From Acidobacteriota bacterium (lineage in GTDB: Bacteria; Acidobacteriota; Vicinamibacteria; Vicinamibacterales; CAVVIG01): a DNA stretch of 63,263 nt. Below are positions 6,597 to 14,916 of the stretch, one piece after another. The position numbers and the translations under genes are program-made. The notes under the pieces were generated by a model. It was given only the letters and a program-made list of their open reading frames with translations, was not told the origin of the DNA and did no database searches. Within the stretch, counting starts at the first letter, position 1; each line of letters opens with the position of its first letter. The stretch is taken from the NCBI GenBank assembly GCA_018268955.1, contig JAFDVO010000048.1:1316-64578 (forward strand), read 5' to 3'.

Positions 6597-9287
6597 ATGC
6601 GAAGTTCCGTTTCCGCCCTGTCCCTTGTCTGCCTGATCGCCCTCGCCGCTCCCGTTCGTGCCGGTCAGCCGCCCACGCCAGCGGCGCAGCGTCAGGCAGG
6701 TCCGCCGAAGCAGGCGCGGGCCATGCGCGTGCCGTCCGGCAGCGTGAAGCTCGACGGCCGGCTCGATGAAGCGTTCTGGGAACGCGCGCAGCCGCTGACC
6801 GACGTCCTCCAGGCGGAGCCGACCGAAGGCGCAGCACCGACCGATGCGATGGAGGTGCGGTTCGTCTACGACGAAGGCGCCTTGTGGGTCGGTGCGCGCA
6901 TGCACAACACCAACGCCGGTCGGATCCAGGCGCCGATGAGCCGACGCGACAGCGGGGACCAGGCCGAGTACCTGCAGATCGAGCTGGACACGTACCACGA
7001 TCGTCGCACCGCTTACATGTTCGGGGTCACCGCGTCAGGTGTGCGCCTCGATCACTTCCACCCGACCGACAACCAGGACGACACCGACGCGGAATTCAAC
7101 CCGGTGTGGGAGGCGCGCACCTCGGTGGACGCCCAGGGCTGGACGGCCGAGATGTGGATTCCGTTCTCGCAGCTCCGGTTCAACGATGCGCCCGAACGGG
7201 TGTGGGGCCTGAACGTGAAGCGCTGGGTGCCGACACTGAACGAAGAGGACTACTGGGTCGTCATCGGCCGGACGGCTCGTGGCTGGGCCTCACGGTTCGG
7301 CGAGTTGCGCGGCATCGAAGGAGTGGCCCCCAAACCGCGATTCGAACTGCTGCCGTACGTCTCGGGGTCGACACGCGTGAAGAGCAACACCGAGCCGAAC
7401 AACCCGTTCTATCAGCGCACCAACCCGGGAGGGCGCATCGGGGCCGACATGAAGGTCGGCATCGGATCGAACCTGACGCTGGAGGCGACGATCAACCCGG
7501 ACTTCGGGCAGGTCGAGGCGGATCCGGCGGAAGTGAACCTCACCGTCTTCGAGACAACCTTCTCGGAAAAGCGTCCGTTCTTCATCGAAGGCAACGACAT
7601 CCTCGAGGCGGGCACGAGCAACTACTACTACTCGCGTCGCATCGGCGCACGGCCGCTGGGCAGCGTCACGTCGCTCAGCACCGGCGAGGGCACCGGCCGA
7701 TACGTCGACTACCCGGACACCACCACCATCCTCGGCGCCACGAAGCTGACCGGGCGATTCAGCAACGGCCTCTCGGTCGGCTTCCTCGGCGCGGTCACCA
7801 AGGAGGAACGCGCGGAGTTCTCCAACCAGAACGTTCGCTCCGACGTCATCGTCGCACCGCGGACCGAGTGGGGCGTCGGTCGCGCCATCAAGCAGTTCGG
7901 GCGGGACTCGTTCGTCGGCGCGCACGTCACGCTCGTGCATCGTGAGCAGGATGCGGGCTCGAACATCGCGTCGCAGCTCGTACGCAACGCGCTCACGACC
8001 GGCGTCGACACGCGGGTGCGCTTCAAGGATCGCACCTACGAACTGTCCGGGAACGTGGGGCTCACGTTCCTGAACGGCGACGCCGCAGCCATCGCACGCG
8101 TGCAGCGGGCGAGTGGGCACTACCTCCAGCGGGTCGACCAGCCCGCCGTTCGATACGACCCGACGCGTACCGGCCTCAGCGGCGCGCAGACGGTGGCGAA
8201 CCTCAGCAAGATTGCCGGGCGGCACTGGCTGTGGACCAACAGCGTGATGATTGAATCGCCCGAGTTCGATCCGCTGGACTTCGGTCGCCTCAACTACGCC
8301 GGCGACCTCACGACCACGCACCGCCTGACCTATCGTGAAACGCGACCGGGGAAGTACCTGCGCGCCTACTCGATCGCGGCGTCGGTGGTGCCGTACTGGT
8401 ACTTCGATACGGACCTGGGCGTCCGCTACAACCTGCAGGACAACAACAGCTTCACCTTGCGGAACTTCTGGGTCGGCACGCTCAACATCACCCGGTACCT
8501 GCGCGGCAACGACGCGCAGATGACGCGCGGCGGTCCGTCGATGGGAACCCCGCTCGGATGGAACTGGACGGCATCACTGAGGAACGCCACCGGCGCCCGT
8601 ACGGCATGGTCGGGCACATTCAACCAGAAGAGCAATGAGCTCGGCGACCACACATGGAGCATCACCGGTTCGGTGTCGGCGCGGCCGACCCCGTCGCTGC
8701 AGTTCTCGGTGGCACCGAACTACGCCGACGAGCACGGTACGTCGTCCACCTTCAACGGTCCGATCAACCGGCAGTACATCACCACGCTCGACGGCGGGCG
8801 GGCAGACACCTATGGCAAGCGCTACATTTTCGGTGTGGTCGACCGTCGCACGCTCTCGACCCAGTTCCGCGTGAGCTACACGTTCAAGCCCGATGTCACG
8901 CTGGATGTGTACACGGAACCGTTCGTCGCGAGCGGCCGCTATCCGCAGTTCGGTGAGATGCTGCGGCCGCGCGAGATGATGCTGCGGATGTACGGCACCG
9001 ATGGAACGACCATCACACGGCTCGCCGACGGCAGCTACCGGGTCACCGACGGCGCCGCGTCGTTCGGCATTCCGAACCGCGATTTCCGCAACCTCTCGTA
9101 CCGGAGCAACGTGGTGCTCAAGTGGGAGTGGCGCCCCGGCAGCACCCTGTATGCCGTGTGGCAGCAGAACCGGGCGAACTCAACGACCGACGGCAGCCCC
9201 ATCGGCGCCGGACAGCTGTTCGACTCCTGGTCGGCACCCGGCGACAACATCTTCCTGATCAAGTCGACGCTCTGGCTGAGCCGGTAG
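6597..9287 (+). CDS. DUF5916 / CBM9-like outer-membrane protein
   Basis: An 896-residue secreted protein. A signal peptide (about residues 1-22, ending APVRA) is followed by a carbohydrate-binding-family-9-like domain (VKLDGRLDEAFWERA to about 230, with WTAEMWIPFSQLRF). The rest looks like the beta-strand-rich DUF5916 barrel region, including NPDFGQVEADPAEVNLTVFE and FSEKRPFFIEGNDI. The function of the family is unknown; outer-membrane location and glycan or polymer binding are inferred. A paralogue lies at 37523-39847. The gene is convergent with the next one across a fold-back heptad tract. Confidence 0.85.
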   Translation: MRSSVSALSLVCLIALAAPVRAGQPPTPAAQRQAGPPKQARAMRVPSGSVKLDGRLDEAFWERAQPLTDVLQAEPTEGAAPTDAMEVRFVYDEGALWVGARMHNTNAGRIQAPMSRRDSGDQAEYLQIELDTYHDRRTAYMFGVTASGVRLDHFHPTDNQDDTDAEFNPVWEARTSVDAQGWTAEMWIPFSQLRFNDAPERVWGLNVKRWVPTLNEEDYWVVIGRTARGWASRFGELRGIEGVAPKPRFELLPYVSGSTRVKSNTEPNNPFYQRTNPGGRIGADMKVGIGSNLTLEATINPDFGQVEADPAEVNLTVFETTFSEKRPFFIEGNDILEAGTSNYYYSRRIGARPLGSVTSLSTGEGTGRYVDYPDTTTILGATKLTGRFSNGLSVGFLGAVTKEERAEFSNQNVRSDVIVAPRTEWGVGRAIKQFGRDSFVGAHVTLVHREQDAGSNIASQLVRNALTTGVDTRVRFKDRTYELSGNVGLTFLNGDAAAIARVQRASGHYLQRVDQPAVRYDPTRTGLSGAQTVANLSKIAGRHWLWTNSVMIESPEFDPLDFGRLNYAGDLTTTHRLTYRETRPGKYLRAYSIAASVVPYWYFDTDLGVRYNLQDNNSFTLRNFWVGTLNITRYLRGNDAQMTRGGPSMGTPLGWNWTASLRNATGARTAWSGTFNQKSNELGDHTWSITGSVSARPTPSLQFSVAPNYADEHGTSSTFNGPINRQYITTLDGGRADTYGKRYIFGVVDRRTLSTQFRVSYTFKPDVTLDVYTEPFVASGRYPQFGEMLRPREMMLRMYGTDGTTITRLADGSYRVTDGAASFGIPNRDFRNLSYRSNVVLKWEWRPGSTLYAVWQQNRANSTTDGSPIGAGQLFDSWSAPGDNIFLIKSTLWLSR

Positions 9288-9294
9288 GGAAACG

Positions 9295-9383
9295 CGAAAT
9301 GCGAAATGCTGAACGCTGAATGCTGAAGGGCTGAAGGCTGAACGCATTTGGCGATTCGCCTTCAGCGATTCGCGATTCGCGAT
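9295..9383. repeat. GCTGAAN / GCGATTC heptad tract folding back, likely bidirectional terminator
   Basis: The left arm has GCGAAAT twice, then GCTGAAC, GCTGAAT and GCTGAAG. The right arm carries GCGATTC three times and GCCTTCA, the same words inverted. GCTGAAGGC at 9330-9338 pairs perfectly with GCCTTCAGC at 9358-9366 around a 19-nt loop. It exactly fills the gap between two convergent stops (9287 and 9384). Confidence 0.65.
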
Positions 9384-11189
9384 CTATTGAGTCCTGACCT
9401 TGAAGTCCTGCGTCTTCACGTCCCCTTCCGCCAGCGTGACGCTGGTGGCGGCGGCGACGTGCGCGGACAGGTAGGTCGGCTCGAACCACTCGCCCTGCTC
9501 GGCCGGGTCCACCGCCACGAGGTAGTAGCGGCCCGACGGTAATCCGCGCATCTGGTAACGCCCATTCTGATCCGGCCGCGTTGTCATGATGTGACGGGAC
9601 AGCGGTCGCCAGAGCGACTCGTCCTGCGGAAATGCGAGCAGCGTGAACTCAGTCACCGGCGTGTTGCGGTCGTCCGTGATGGTGCCGTTCACCTCGGTGA
9701 GGCGATCGGTGAACGTGATGGTGAGCCCGGCGAGCGTCTGGCCAGACCGGAGTTCGATTGGGGTGTCGGTGATGTCCCGGCCGTTGAGCGAGACCGACTC
9801 CAGCACCCAGCGGCGCGGCAGGCCTTGCGGGCGCACCAGGTGCGAGCCGACCTGCAGGCCCGAGAGCGTGAAGGCTCCCGTCCGTTCCACGCGCGCGACC
9901 GGATTGGGTCCGAGGGTGATGTCGTCGACCTGCGGTGCACCGACACGTACCGTCGTCGGATCAGGCACCTGCTGGCCCTGCGCCGCCTTGAAGGCCACCG
10001 TTCCGCTGATGCTGGCGGCCGGCGCGAGGATCACCGTGAGGTTGCTCAGGTCCGCCTCACCGACGGTGATCGGCTGCATGGCGAACTGCGGTTCGACCGT
10101 GTCGTCGCCGCGGGCGCGGAGGATGTAGCGCCCTGGCGGCACGTTCGCCATCGAGAACGCGCCGTCCCAGTTGATCCGCGAGCCGAACCCGCCAGCGCCG
10201 CGCCCCGCACGACCGCCGGTCTCCGGGATCAGCGTCACGTTCCCCGCCGTCGTGTCCGACCCGTCTGGGTTCGTCACGCGGCCCGCCACGCGGACCGTGC
10301 GCACCAGCAGCAACTGGAAGTCGATGCTCGGCACTTCTGCGCTCAGTCCGACGGTGACCGGCCTTGCCTCCGCAGCCGCAGGTACACCCGGGTAGAACGT
10401 CGGTGCGTATCCGACCTGCTCGGGGTCGTCCTGCGTCTGGGCCGGACCGGCGGCTCCACCACGCCCACCGCGTCCGGCGGGCGGCGCGAATGGACCGCCG
10501 CCGCGGCCGCCGACGTTTGGCGTGACCGCACTCACGTAGTAGTCGCCAGGATTCAGACCCCACACACGGTAGGCGCCGAGGTCGTCAGTCTGGGCAGCGC
10601 CAACCGGGACGAGCTGGCGGTTACCCTGCGCGTACTCGTAACGCAGCACACGTACGTTCGCGCCGGGCAGCGGGTCGCCGGACTCGTCGTACACATGGCC
10701 CGCGATCACGCCACCGCGCGGAAGCCGGAACTCGAGACCGGTCAGCTGCTGGCCATCCGCAAGCTGAAGCGGTGTGCCGGCCTGCAGCGGGCGCCGCTGC
10801 CCGTAGGAGAGAGTGATGAACCCGGCGCGTCCGGCGGTGAGGGTGTACCGGCCTTCGGGGAGTTCGCTGAGCTCGAAGTTGCCGTCGTTGTCGGTCAGGG
10901 TGCCGCGCCCACCCTGAATCTGTGCGCCAGAGAGGAACACCCGCGCGCGACGCACCGGCCGTCCGCTGTCGGCCGCGACCACCCGACCGGCGATGCGCCC
11001 CTTCGGTGCCGGCGCCTCCTGCTGCTGTGCCGGCGTGTCCCTGGACGGCTGACGTGTGACGGGTTGACCCGGCCGCGCTGCGCCTTGCGCGCCGAGAAGG
11101 ATCGCGTACGGCATCAGGGCCGCCAGGCAGAAGGGCAGCAGTGCACCGAGGAGACGACGCGTTGTGCCTTCCTGCCTCCCTGCCTTCAT
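9384..11189 (-). CDS. Secreted carboxypeptidase-regulatory-like multi-domain protein
   Basis: A 601-residue product starting MKAGRQEGTTRRLLGALLPFC, a basic start plus hydrophobic segment typical of a signal peptide. It then carries several beta-sandwich carboxypeptidase-regulatory-like units, seen as GRIAGRVVAADSGRPVRRARV, GGVIAGHVYDESGDPLPGANV, RVAGRVTNPDGSD and NGTITDDRNTPV, each followed by a G-x-Y/F strand pattern. A Gly/Arg-rich stretch lies near the middle. No catalytic residues are visible. Cell-surface or periplasmic scaffold roles are inferred. The frame is open to 11273, but the ATG at 11189 fits the signal peptide. It starts 17 bp after prmA and may be co-transcribed. Confidence 0.8.
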   Translation of the reverse strand: MKAGRQEGTTRRLLGALLPFCLAALMPYAILLGAQGAARPGQPVTRQPSRDTPAQQQEAPAPKGRIAGRVVAADSGRPVRRARVFLSGAQIQGGRGTLTDNDGNFELSELPEGRYTLTAGRAGFITLSYGQRRPLQAGTPLQLADGQQLTGLEFRLPRGGVIAGHVYDESGDPLPGANVRVLRYEYAQGNRQLVPVGAAQTDDLGAYRVWGLNPGDYYVSAVTPNVGGRGGGPFAPPAGRGGRGGAAGPAQTQDDPEQVGYAPTFYPGVPAAAEARPVTVGLSAEVPSIDFQLLLVRTVRVAGRVTNPDGSDTTAGNVTLIPETGGRAGRGAGGFGSRINWDGAFSMANVPPGRYILRARGDDTVEPQFAMQPITVGEADLSNLTVILAPAASISGTVAFKAAQGQQVPDPTTVRVGAPQVDDITLGPNPVARVERTGAFTLSGLQVGSHLVRPQGLPRRWVLESVSLNGRDITDTPIELRSGQTLAGLTITFTDRLTEVNGTITDDRNTPVTEFTLLAFPQDESLWRPLSRHIMTTRPDQNGRYQMRGLPSGRYYLVAVDPAEQGEWFEPTYLSAHVAAATSVTLAEGDVKTQDFKVRTQ

Positions 11190-11206
11190 TTTTGTGCTCT
11201 CGAGGA

Positions 11207-12106
11207 TTAGACCGATGAACTCCCGGTCTGGTTGAAGGCGATGCACACCCAGCCCGCCTCTTCCTTCTCCCACCTGGGCTGAAGCGCACCGAAGGCGCTC
11301 ACCACCTCGTCCCGCTCATGCGCCTGAAGCCCGGAGACGATCAGCGTGCCACCTGGAGCCACTGCGCCAGACAGCAGCGACGCATTCTGGATCAGGACCG
11401 CCCCGGTCAGGTTGGCGAGCACGAGGTCAGCACGCGGAAGTGCCGCGTCCCTGACGTCCACCACCTCGAACCGCACTGAAGGCGCCTCCGGATTGAGCTC
11501 GAGGTTCTCGAGCGCGTTCGTGATGGCGTCCGGGTCGAAGTCGATGCCGAGCGCCTCGGGTGCACCGAGCCTTGCCGCCGCAATCGCCAGCACACCGGAC
11601 CCGGTTCCGACGTCCAGCACCCGCGCACCGGCCACAGGCTGCGCCTGCAACGCCTCGAGGCACAGCCTCGTCGTCGCGTGGTGGCCCGTGCCGAAGCCCA
11701 TGGAAGGGAGGATGACGATACGGAGGTCAGAGGTCGCGGGTTGGAGGTTGGGGGTCTGAGGTTGGAGGTTGGAGGTTGGAGGACCGAGGTCGGAGGCCGC
11801 GGAAGCGGAAGCCGAGGCGACGAACCACGGCGGGGTGACGGTGATCCGTCCCACGGTTATGGGCGTCAGGTTCTCCTGCGACCGCCTGGCCCAATCCTCA
11901 TCGTCCACCTCCCGCGCGGCGACTGCTGCCTGCGGCAGCGCGGCCGTAACGGCCTCCCGCGCGCGATCGCGAGAGGTACCGGTGCTGAAAAAGATCGAGA
12001 GACCGTCGGGACGTTCTTCGACAGCTGTCGGGGCGAAGTCGTCGACGAGCGCCAGGACCAAATCACCATCGACGCCGTCAACATCAAGGCAAGGGTACTT
12101 CACCAA
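11207..12106 (-). CDS. prmA: Ribosomal protein L11 methyltransferase PrmA with repeat-encoded insert
   Basis: PrmA trimethylates ribosomal protein L11 using SAM. The C-terminal Rossmann domain is complete: MGFGTGHHATTRLCL at 136-150, then VLDVGTGSGVLAIAA and the NLTG motif in LVLANLTGAVLI. The N-terminal L11-binding domain ends near TPPWFVA (91-97). Between them, residues about 98-128 (PPTSNLQPQTPNLQP and flanks) are an in-frame low-complexity insert encoded by GGAGGTT heptads; orthologues normally pass almost directly from PPW to the SAM domain. The start is a TTG at 12106 inside another repeat tract, with no ribosome-binding site. It follows dnaJ in the heat-shock operon. Confidence 0.9.
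   Translation of the reverse strand: MVKYPCLDVDGVDGDLVLALVDDFAPTAVEERPDGLSIFFSTGTSRDRAREAVTAALPQAAVAAREVDDEDWARRSQENLTPITVGRITVTPPWFVASASASAASDLGPPTSNLQPQTPNLQPATSDLRIVILPSMGFGTGHHATTRLCLEALQAQPVAGARVLDVGTGSGVLAIAAARLGAPEALGIDFDPDAITNALENLELNPEAPSVRFEVVDVRDAALPRADLVLANLTGAVLIQNASLLSGAVAPGGTLIVSGLQAHERDEVVSAFGALQPRWEKEEAGWVCIAFNQTGSSSV
11720..11815. repeat. Intragenic GGAGGTT heptad tract inside prmA
   Basis: On the plus strand GAGGTTG/GGAGGTT words recur about eight times and grade into GAGGACC and GAGGTCG. The tract is an in-frame insert in prmA between two conserved domains. The same words appear at the comEC 3' end (30823-30871), there in the opposite orientation relative to the gene. Confidence 0.7.
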
Positions 12107-12132
12107 TTCACCAATTCACCAATTCACCAACT
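12101..12132. repeat. CACCAATT octamer tract over the prmA start codon
   Basis: Three CACCAATT units and one CACCAACT in perfect 8-bp register. On the coding strand the word is AATTGGTG, which contains both TTG and GTG; the annotated prmA TTG lies in the first unit. An 8-bp unit means copy-number change would shift the reading frame. Confidence 0.75.
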
Positions 12133-12144
12133 CAAACGTGCTCT

Positions 12145-13293
12145 TCACCCAAACATGTCCTTGACGCGATCGAAGAGGTTGCGCTCGTCCTGTTCGTCGG
12201 CGTGTGCGCGAGGTTCGAACTTCTCCTTCGGCAGCGCCTTGGCGAGCTGTTCGAGCAGGTGCCGCTGGTCTTTCGTGAGCTTCTTCGGCGTCTGCACCTG
12301 AACGGTCGCGAACAGGTCGCCGCGTCCGCGGCCATTCACGTCCGGCATGCCCTTGCCCCGCAGCCGCATCGTCGTCCCGGTCTGCGTCCCCTCGGGGACC
12401 TTCACGGTTTCGGTGCCGTCCAGCGTCGGCACGGTGATCTCGCCGCCCAGCGCGAGCGTGGTGAAGTTCACCGGGACCTCGCAGAACAGGTTCACGCCGT
12501 CGCGCTTGAAGAAGTCGTGCTCCTGGACGTGAATGACGACATACAGGTGCCCGGCCGGGCCGCCCATCGTCCCCGCTTCACCCTCGTGCTGCAGGCGAAG
12601 CTGCTGGCCGGTCGCGATGCCGGCAGGAATCTTCACCGTGATCTTGCGCTCGTGGGTCGTCCGGCCCGTGCCGTGGCACGTGGTGCACGGCTTCGCGACC
12701 GTCCGGCCGGCTCCGCGGCACTGCGGACAGGTGGTGGCGATCGTGAAGAACCCCTGCTGGCGACGGACCTGGCCCTGACCGCGGCACATGCTGCACGTGG
12801 TCGGCTGCGTGCCGGGCGCTGCGCCGGAGCCCTCACACGTCTCGCAGTTCTCCTGGCGGGGAATCTGGATGCTCGTCTCGGTGCCCTTCGCCGCTTCCTC
12901 GAAGGAGATCTCCAGGTCGTAGCGAAGATCGGCGCCACGCTGCGGGCCGCCGCGCTGCCGCCCGCCGAACATGCCGCCGAAGCCGAACATGTTGCCGAGG
13001 ATGTCGGCGAAGTCGCCGAAGTCGCTGAAGACCGACGGGTCGAACCCAGCTCCGGCGCCGGCTCCGGCGTTCACGCCCTGATGCCCGAAGCGATCGTACG
13101 CGGCGCGCTTCTGCGGGTCCGCGAGGATGGCGTACGCCTCCGCCGCTTCCTTGAACTTCTCCTCGGCTTCCTTGTCACCCGGATTGCGATCCGGGTGGAA
13201 CTTCATGGCGAGCTTCCGGTAGGCCGACTTCAGCTCGGACTCGGAAGCGGCCTTGGCGACGCCGAGGACCTCGTAGTAGTCCCGCTTGCTCAC
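12145..13293 (-). CDS. dnaJ: Chaperone protein DnaJ
   Basis: Hsp40 co-chaperone that stimulates DnaK ATPase. The 382 residues contain the J domain with HPD at 33-35, a Gly/Phe-rich linker ([13 protein letters not shown]), and four zinc-finger repeats [24 protein letters not shown] and [10 protein letters not shown]-terminal substrate-binding domain follows. The start is a GTG at 13293 overlapping the grpE stop by 4 bp (GTGA), which implies coupled translation. dnaK is not in this operon. Confidence 0.97.
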   Translation of the reverse strand: MSKRDYYEVLGVAKAASESELKSAYRKLAMKFHPDRNPGDKEAEEKFKEAAEAYAILADPQKRAAYDRFGHQGVNAGAGAGAGFDPSVFSDFGDFADILGNMFGFGGMFGGRQRGGPQRGADLRYDLEISFEEAAKGTETSIQIPRQENCETCEGSGAAPGTQPTTCSMCRGQGQVRRQQGFFTIATTCPQCRGAGRTVAKPCTTCHGTGRTTHERKITVKIPAGIATGQQLRLQHEGEAGTMGGPAGHLYVVIHVQEHDFFKRDGVNLFCEVPVNFTTLALGGEITVPTLDGTETVKVPEGTQTGTTMRLRGKGMPDVNGRGRGDLFATVQVQTPKKLTKDQRHLLEQLAKALPKEKFEPRAHADEQDERNLFDRVKDMFG

Positions 13294-13838
13294 GAGCGCG
13301 CCACCTTCACCGCCGCCGGACGGAGCAGGCGATCGTTCAGCGTGTAGCCCTTGCGCAGCACCGCGATCACTTCGTTGTCGCGATGGTCTGCACTGGATTC
13401 CTGCATCACGGCCTCGTGCAGGTTGGGATCGAAGTCCTGGCCGAGCGCATCAATTGGTGTCACGCCCTGCTTGCGGAGCAGGTCCACGAGCCGGGCGTGG
13501 ATCATCTCGACCCCCTTGCGGTACGCCGCTCCGCTCTCGCCGGCGTCGACCCCGAGCGCGCGCTCGAAGTCGTCGACGATCGTGAGGAGCTCTTCGAGCA
13601 GCGAGACGACGGCCCGGTCGGCCTGCTCGCGGCGTTCGCGCTCGACACGCCTGCGGTAGTTGTCGAACTCCGCCACCTTGCGCAGGTAGCGGTCGTAGTG
13701 CTCGTCGCGCTCGCGCTTCAGCGCCTCGAGTTCCGCGGAGGTGCCGGCGCCTTCCCGCGCCGGATCACCGCTCGCGCCGCCAGCCGCGTCCTGCGGCGGC
13801 AGATCATCAGCCGTCTTGGGTGCCTGTTCTTCAGCCAT
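13290..13838 (-). CDS. grpE: Nucleotide exchange factor GrpE
   Basis: GrpE releases ADP from DnaK. The 182-residue product has an acidic, low-complexity N-terminus and a long coiled coil ([20 protein letters not shown], with [13 protein letters not shown]). The beta-domain ends in [20 protein letters not shown] and LLRPAAVKV, the family signature. The frame extends upstream to 13982, but the ATG at 13838 lies 5 bp after the hrcA stop and is the natural start. Confidence 0.96.
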   Translation of the reverse strand: MAEEQAPKTADDLPPQDAAGGASGDPAREGAGTSAELEALKRERDEHYDRYLRKVAEFDNYRRRVERERREQADRAVVSLLEELLTIVDDFERALGVDAGESGAAYRKGVEMIHARLVDLLRKQGVTPIDALGQDFDPNLHEAVMQESSADHRDNEVIAVLRKGYTLNDRLLRPAAVKVARS

Positions 13839-13843
13839 GGACC

Positions 13844-14881
13844 TTACGAATCGGGATCGCGCAGGACGCGCGTGATGGCCTGCGCCGCGCCGTCGACGAC
13901 CGCGATCGCACGCGAGTACCGCATGCGAGTCGGACCGATGACACCGACGGTGCCTGAACTGGTGCCGTCCTTGAACGAGCACGCAACCAGGCTGAACGGA
14001 CGCAGGGTGGGTTCGAGGTGTTCGGCGCCGATGACCACGGTCAGGCCGGTGCCGTCGATGTACTCATTGAGCAGCCGCACGAGCCGCTGCTTCTCCTCGA
14101 TCATCTCGAGGAGCGCGTGCATGGTGTCGAGCGCGAGGCCGTGGTCCTCGCCCAGCAGCGATGCCGCCCCTTCCACGTACAGCACGTGGTCGTCCGGCAG
14201 GTCGGCGAACGACGATGAGCCGAGCTTCAGCGCGCGCTCCATGAGGTCGTCGTAGAGCAGCCGCTCCTCCTCCATGCGATCGAGGATGGCTTGCCGCGCG
14301 CGCGACAGCGGCAGGCCGGCAAACTCCGAGTTCAGGTAGTTCGACGCCTGGCGAAGTGCGTCGGCCGCGAGCGGCTCGCCCGTATCGATGACCTTCTGGA
14401 CGACGTGGCCACCCTTGGCAACGATGACCACGAGCACCCGGGAGGCACCAAGGGGGACGAATTCGACGCGGTCGAACACCGCGGCGTCCTGCGCCGAACT
14501 CAGCGCGAAGCCGACCGACCGCGAGGCCTGCGACACGACGTGCGAGGCCTGGGACAGGACGACGTCGGCCAGGGGGGCAATCGTCTCACGCCGCAGCCGG
14601 GCTTCGACCACGCTAGCCGCCCGATGACGACGCTTGGACTCGAGCAGGAGATCGACGTAGAAGCGGTAGGCGCGATCGGTCGGGATCCGTCCGGCGGAGG
14701 TGTGCGGCTGGGTGACGAACCCTTCGGCTTCGAGCCGCGCCAGCACGTTGCGGACCGTGGCAGACGAGACCCCCAGCCCAGCGGCGCGCACCAGCAGCGA
14801 CGAGGCGACCGGCTCGCCCGATGTGATGTACTCGCGCACCAGCGCCGCGAGCAGCTTCCTGGATCGTTCCGAGGGTTCCAT
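13844..14881 (-). CDS. hrcA: Heat-inducible transcription repressor HrcA
   Basis: HrcA binds the CIRCE operator and represses class I heat-shock genes. The 345-residue protein has an N-terminal winged helix (SERSRKLLAALVREYITSGEP; SSATVRNVLARLEAEGFVTQ; HTSAGRIPTDRAYRFYVD). Dimerisation and GAF-like parts follow, with the conserved C-terminal VGVIGPTRMRYSRAIAVVD. The ATG at 14881 is preferred over the GTG two codons upstream because GGAAGAG lies 5 nt before it. The CIRCE covers this ribosome-binding site and start, so the operon autoregulates. Confidence 0.97.
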   Translation of the reverse strand: MEPSERSRKLLAALVREYITSGEPVASSLLVRAAGLGVSSATVRNVLARLEAEGFVTQPHTSAGRIPTDRAYRFYVDLLLESKRRHRAASVVEARLRRETIAPLADVVLSQASHVVSQASRSVGFALSSAQDAAVFDRVEFVPLGASRVLVVIVAKGGHVVQKVIDTGEPLAADALRQASNYLNSEFAGLPLSRARQAILDRMEEERLLYDDLMERALKLGSSSFADLPDDHVLYVEGAASLLGEDHGLALDTMHALLEMIEEKQRLVRLLNEYIDGTGLTVVIGAEHLEPTLRPFSLVACSFKDGTSSGTVGVIGPTRMRYSRAIAVVDGAAQAITRVLRDPDS

Positions 14882-14907
14882 TAGCACTCTTCCACAGAGA
14901 CTGCTAA
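14881..14907 (-). promoter_or_regulatory. CIRCE operator of hrcA-grpE-dnaJ
   Basis: TTAGCACTC, nine bases, then GACTGCTAA: one mismatch from the canonical TTAGCACTC-N9-GAGTGCTAA. It abuts the hrcA ATG and includes its ribosome-binding site. Confidence 0.95.
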
Positions 14908-14910
14908 CGG

Positions 14911-14916
14911 ATTATA
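14911..14916 (-). promoter_or_regulatory. -10 box of the hrcA operon
   Basis: A perfect TATAAT on the minus strand four bases upstream of CIRCE places the transcript start inside the operator. It overlaps the TAA stop (14912-14914) of the upstream amidohydrolase. No clear -35 is seen. Confidence 0.7.

Noticed and set aside
12101..12132. Simple microsatellite caused by assembly slippage
   Set aside because: This tract alone could be, but most tracts have ordered, non-identical units that polymerase slippage in assembly would not create.
12202..13347. Long plus-strand ORF of 381 codons
   Set aside because: Antisense shadow of dnaJ, which has complete J-domain and zinc-finger motifs.
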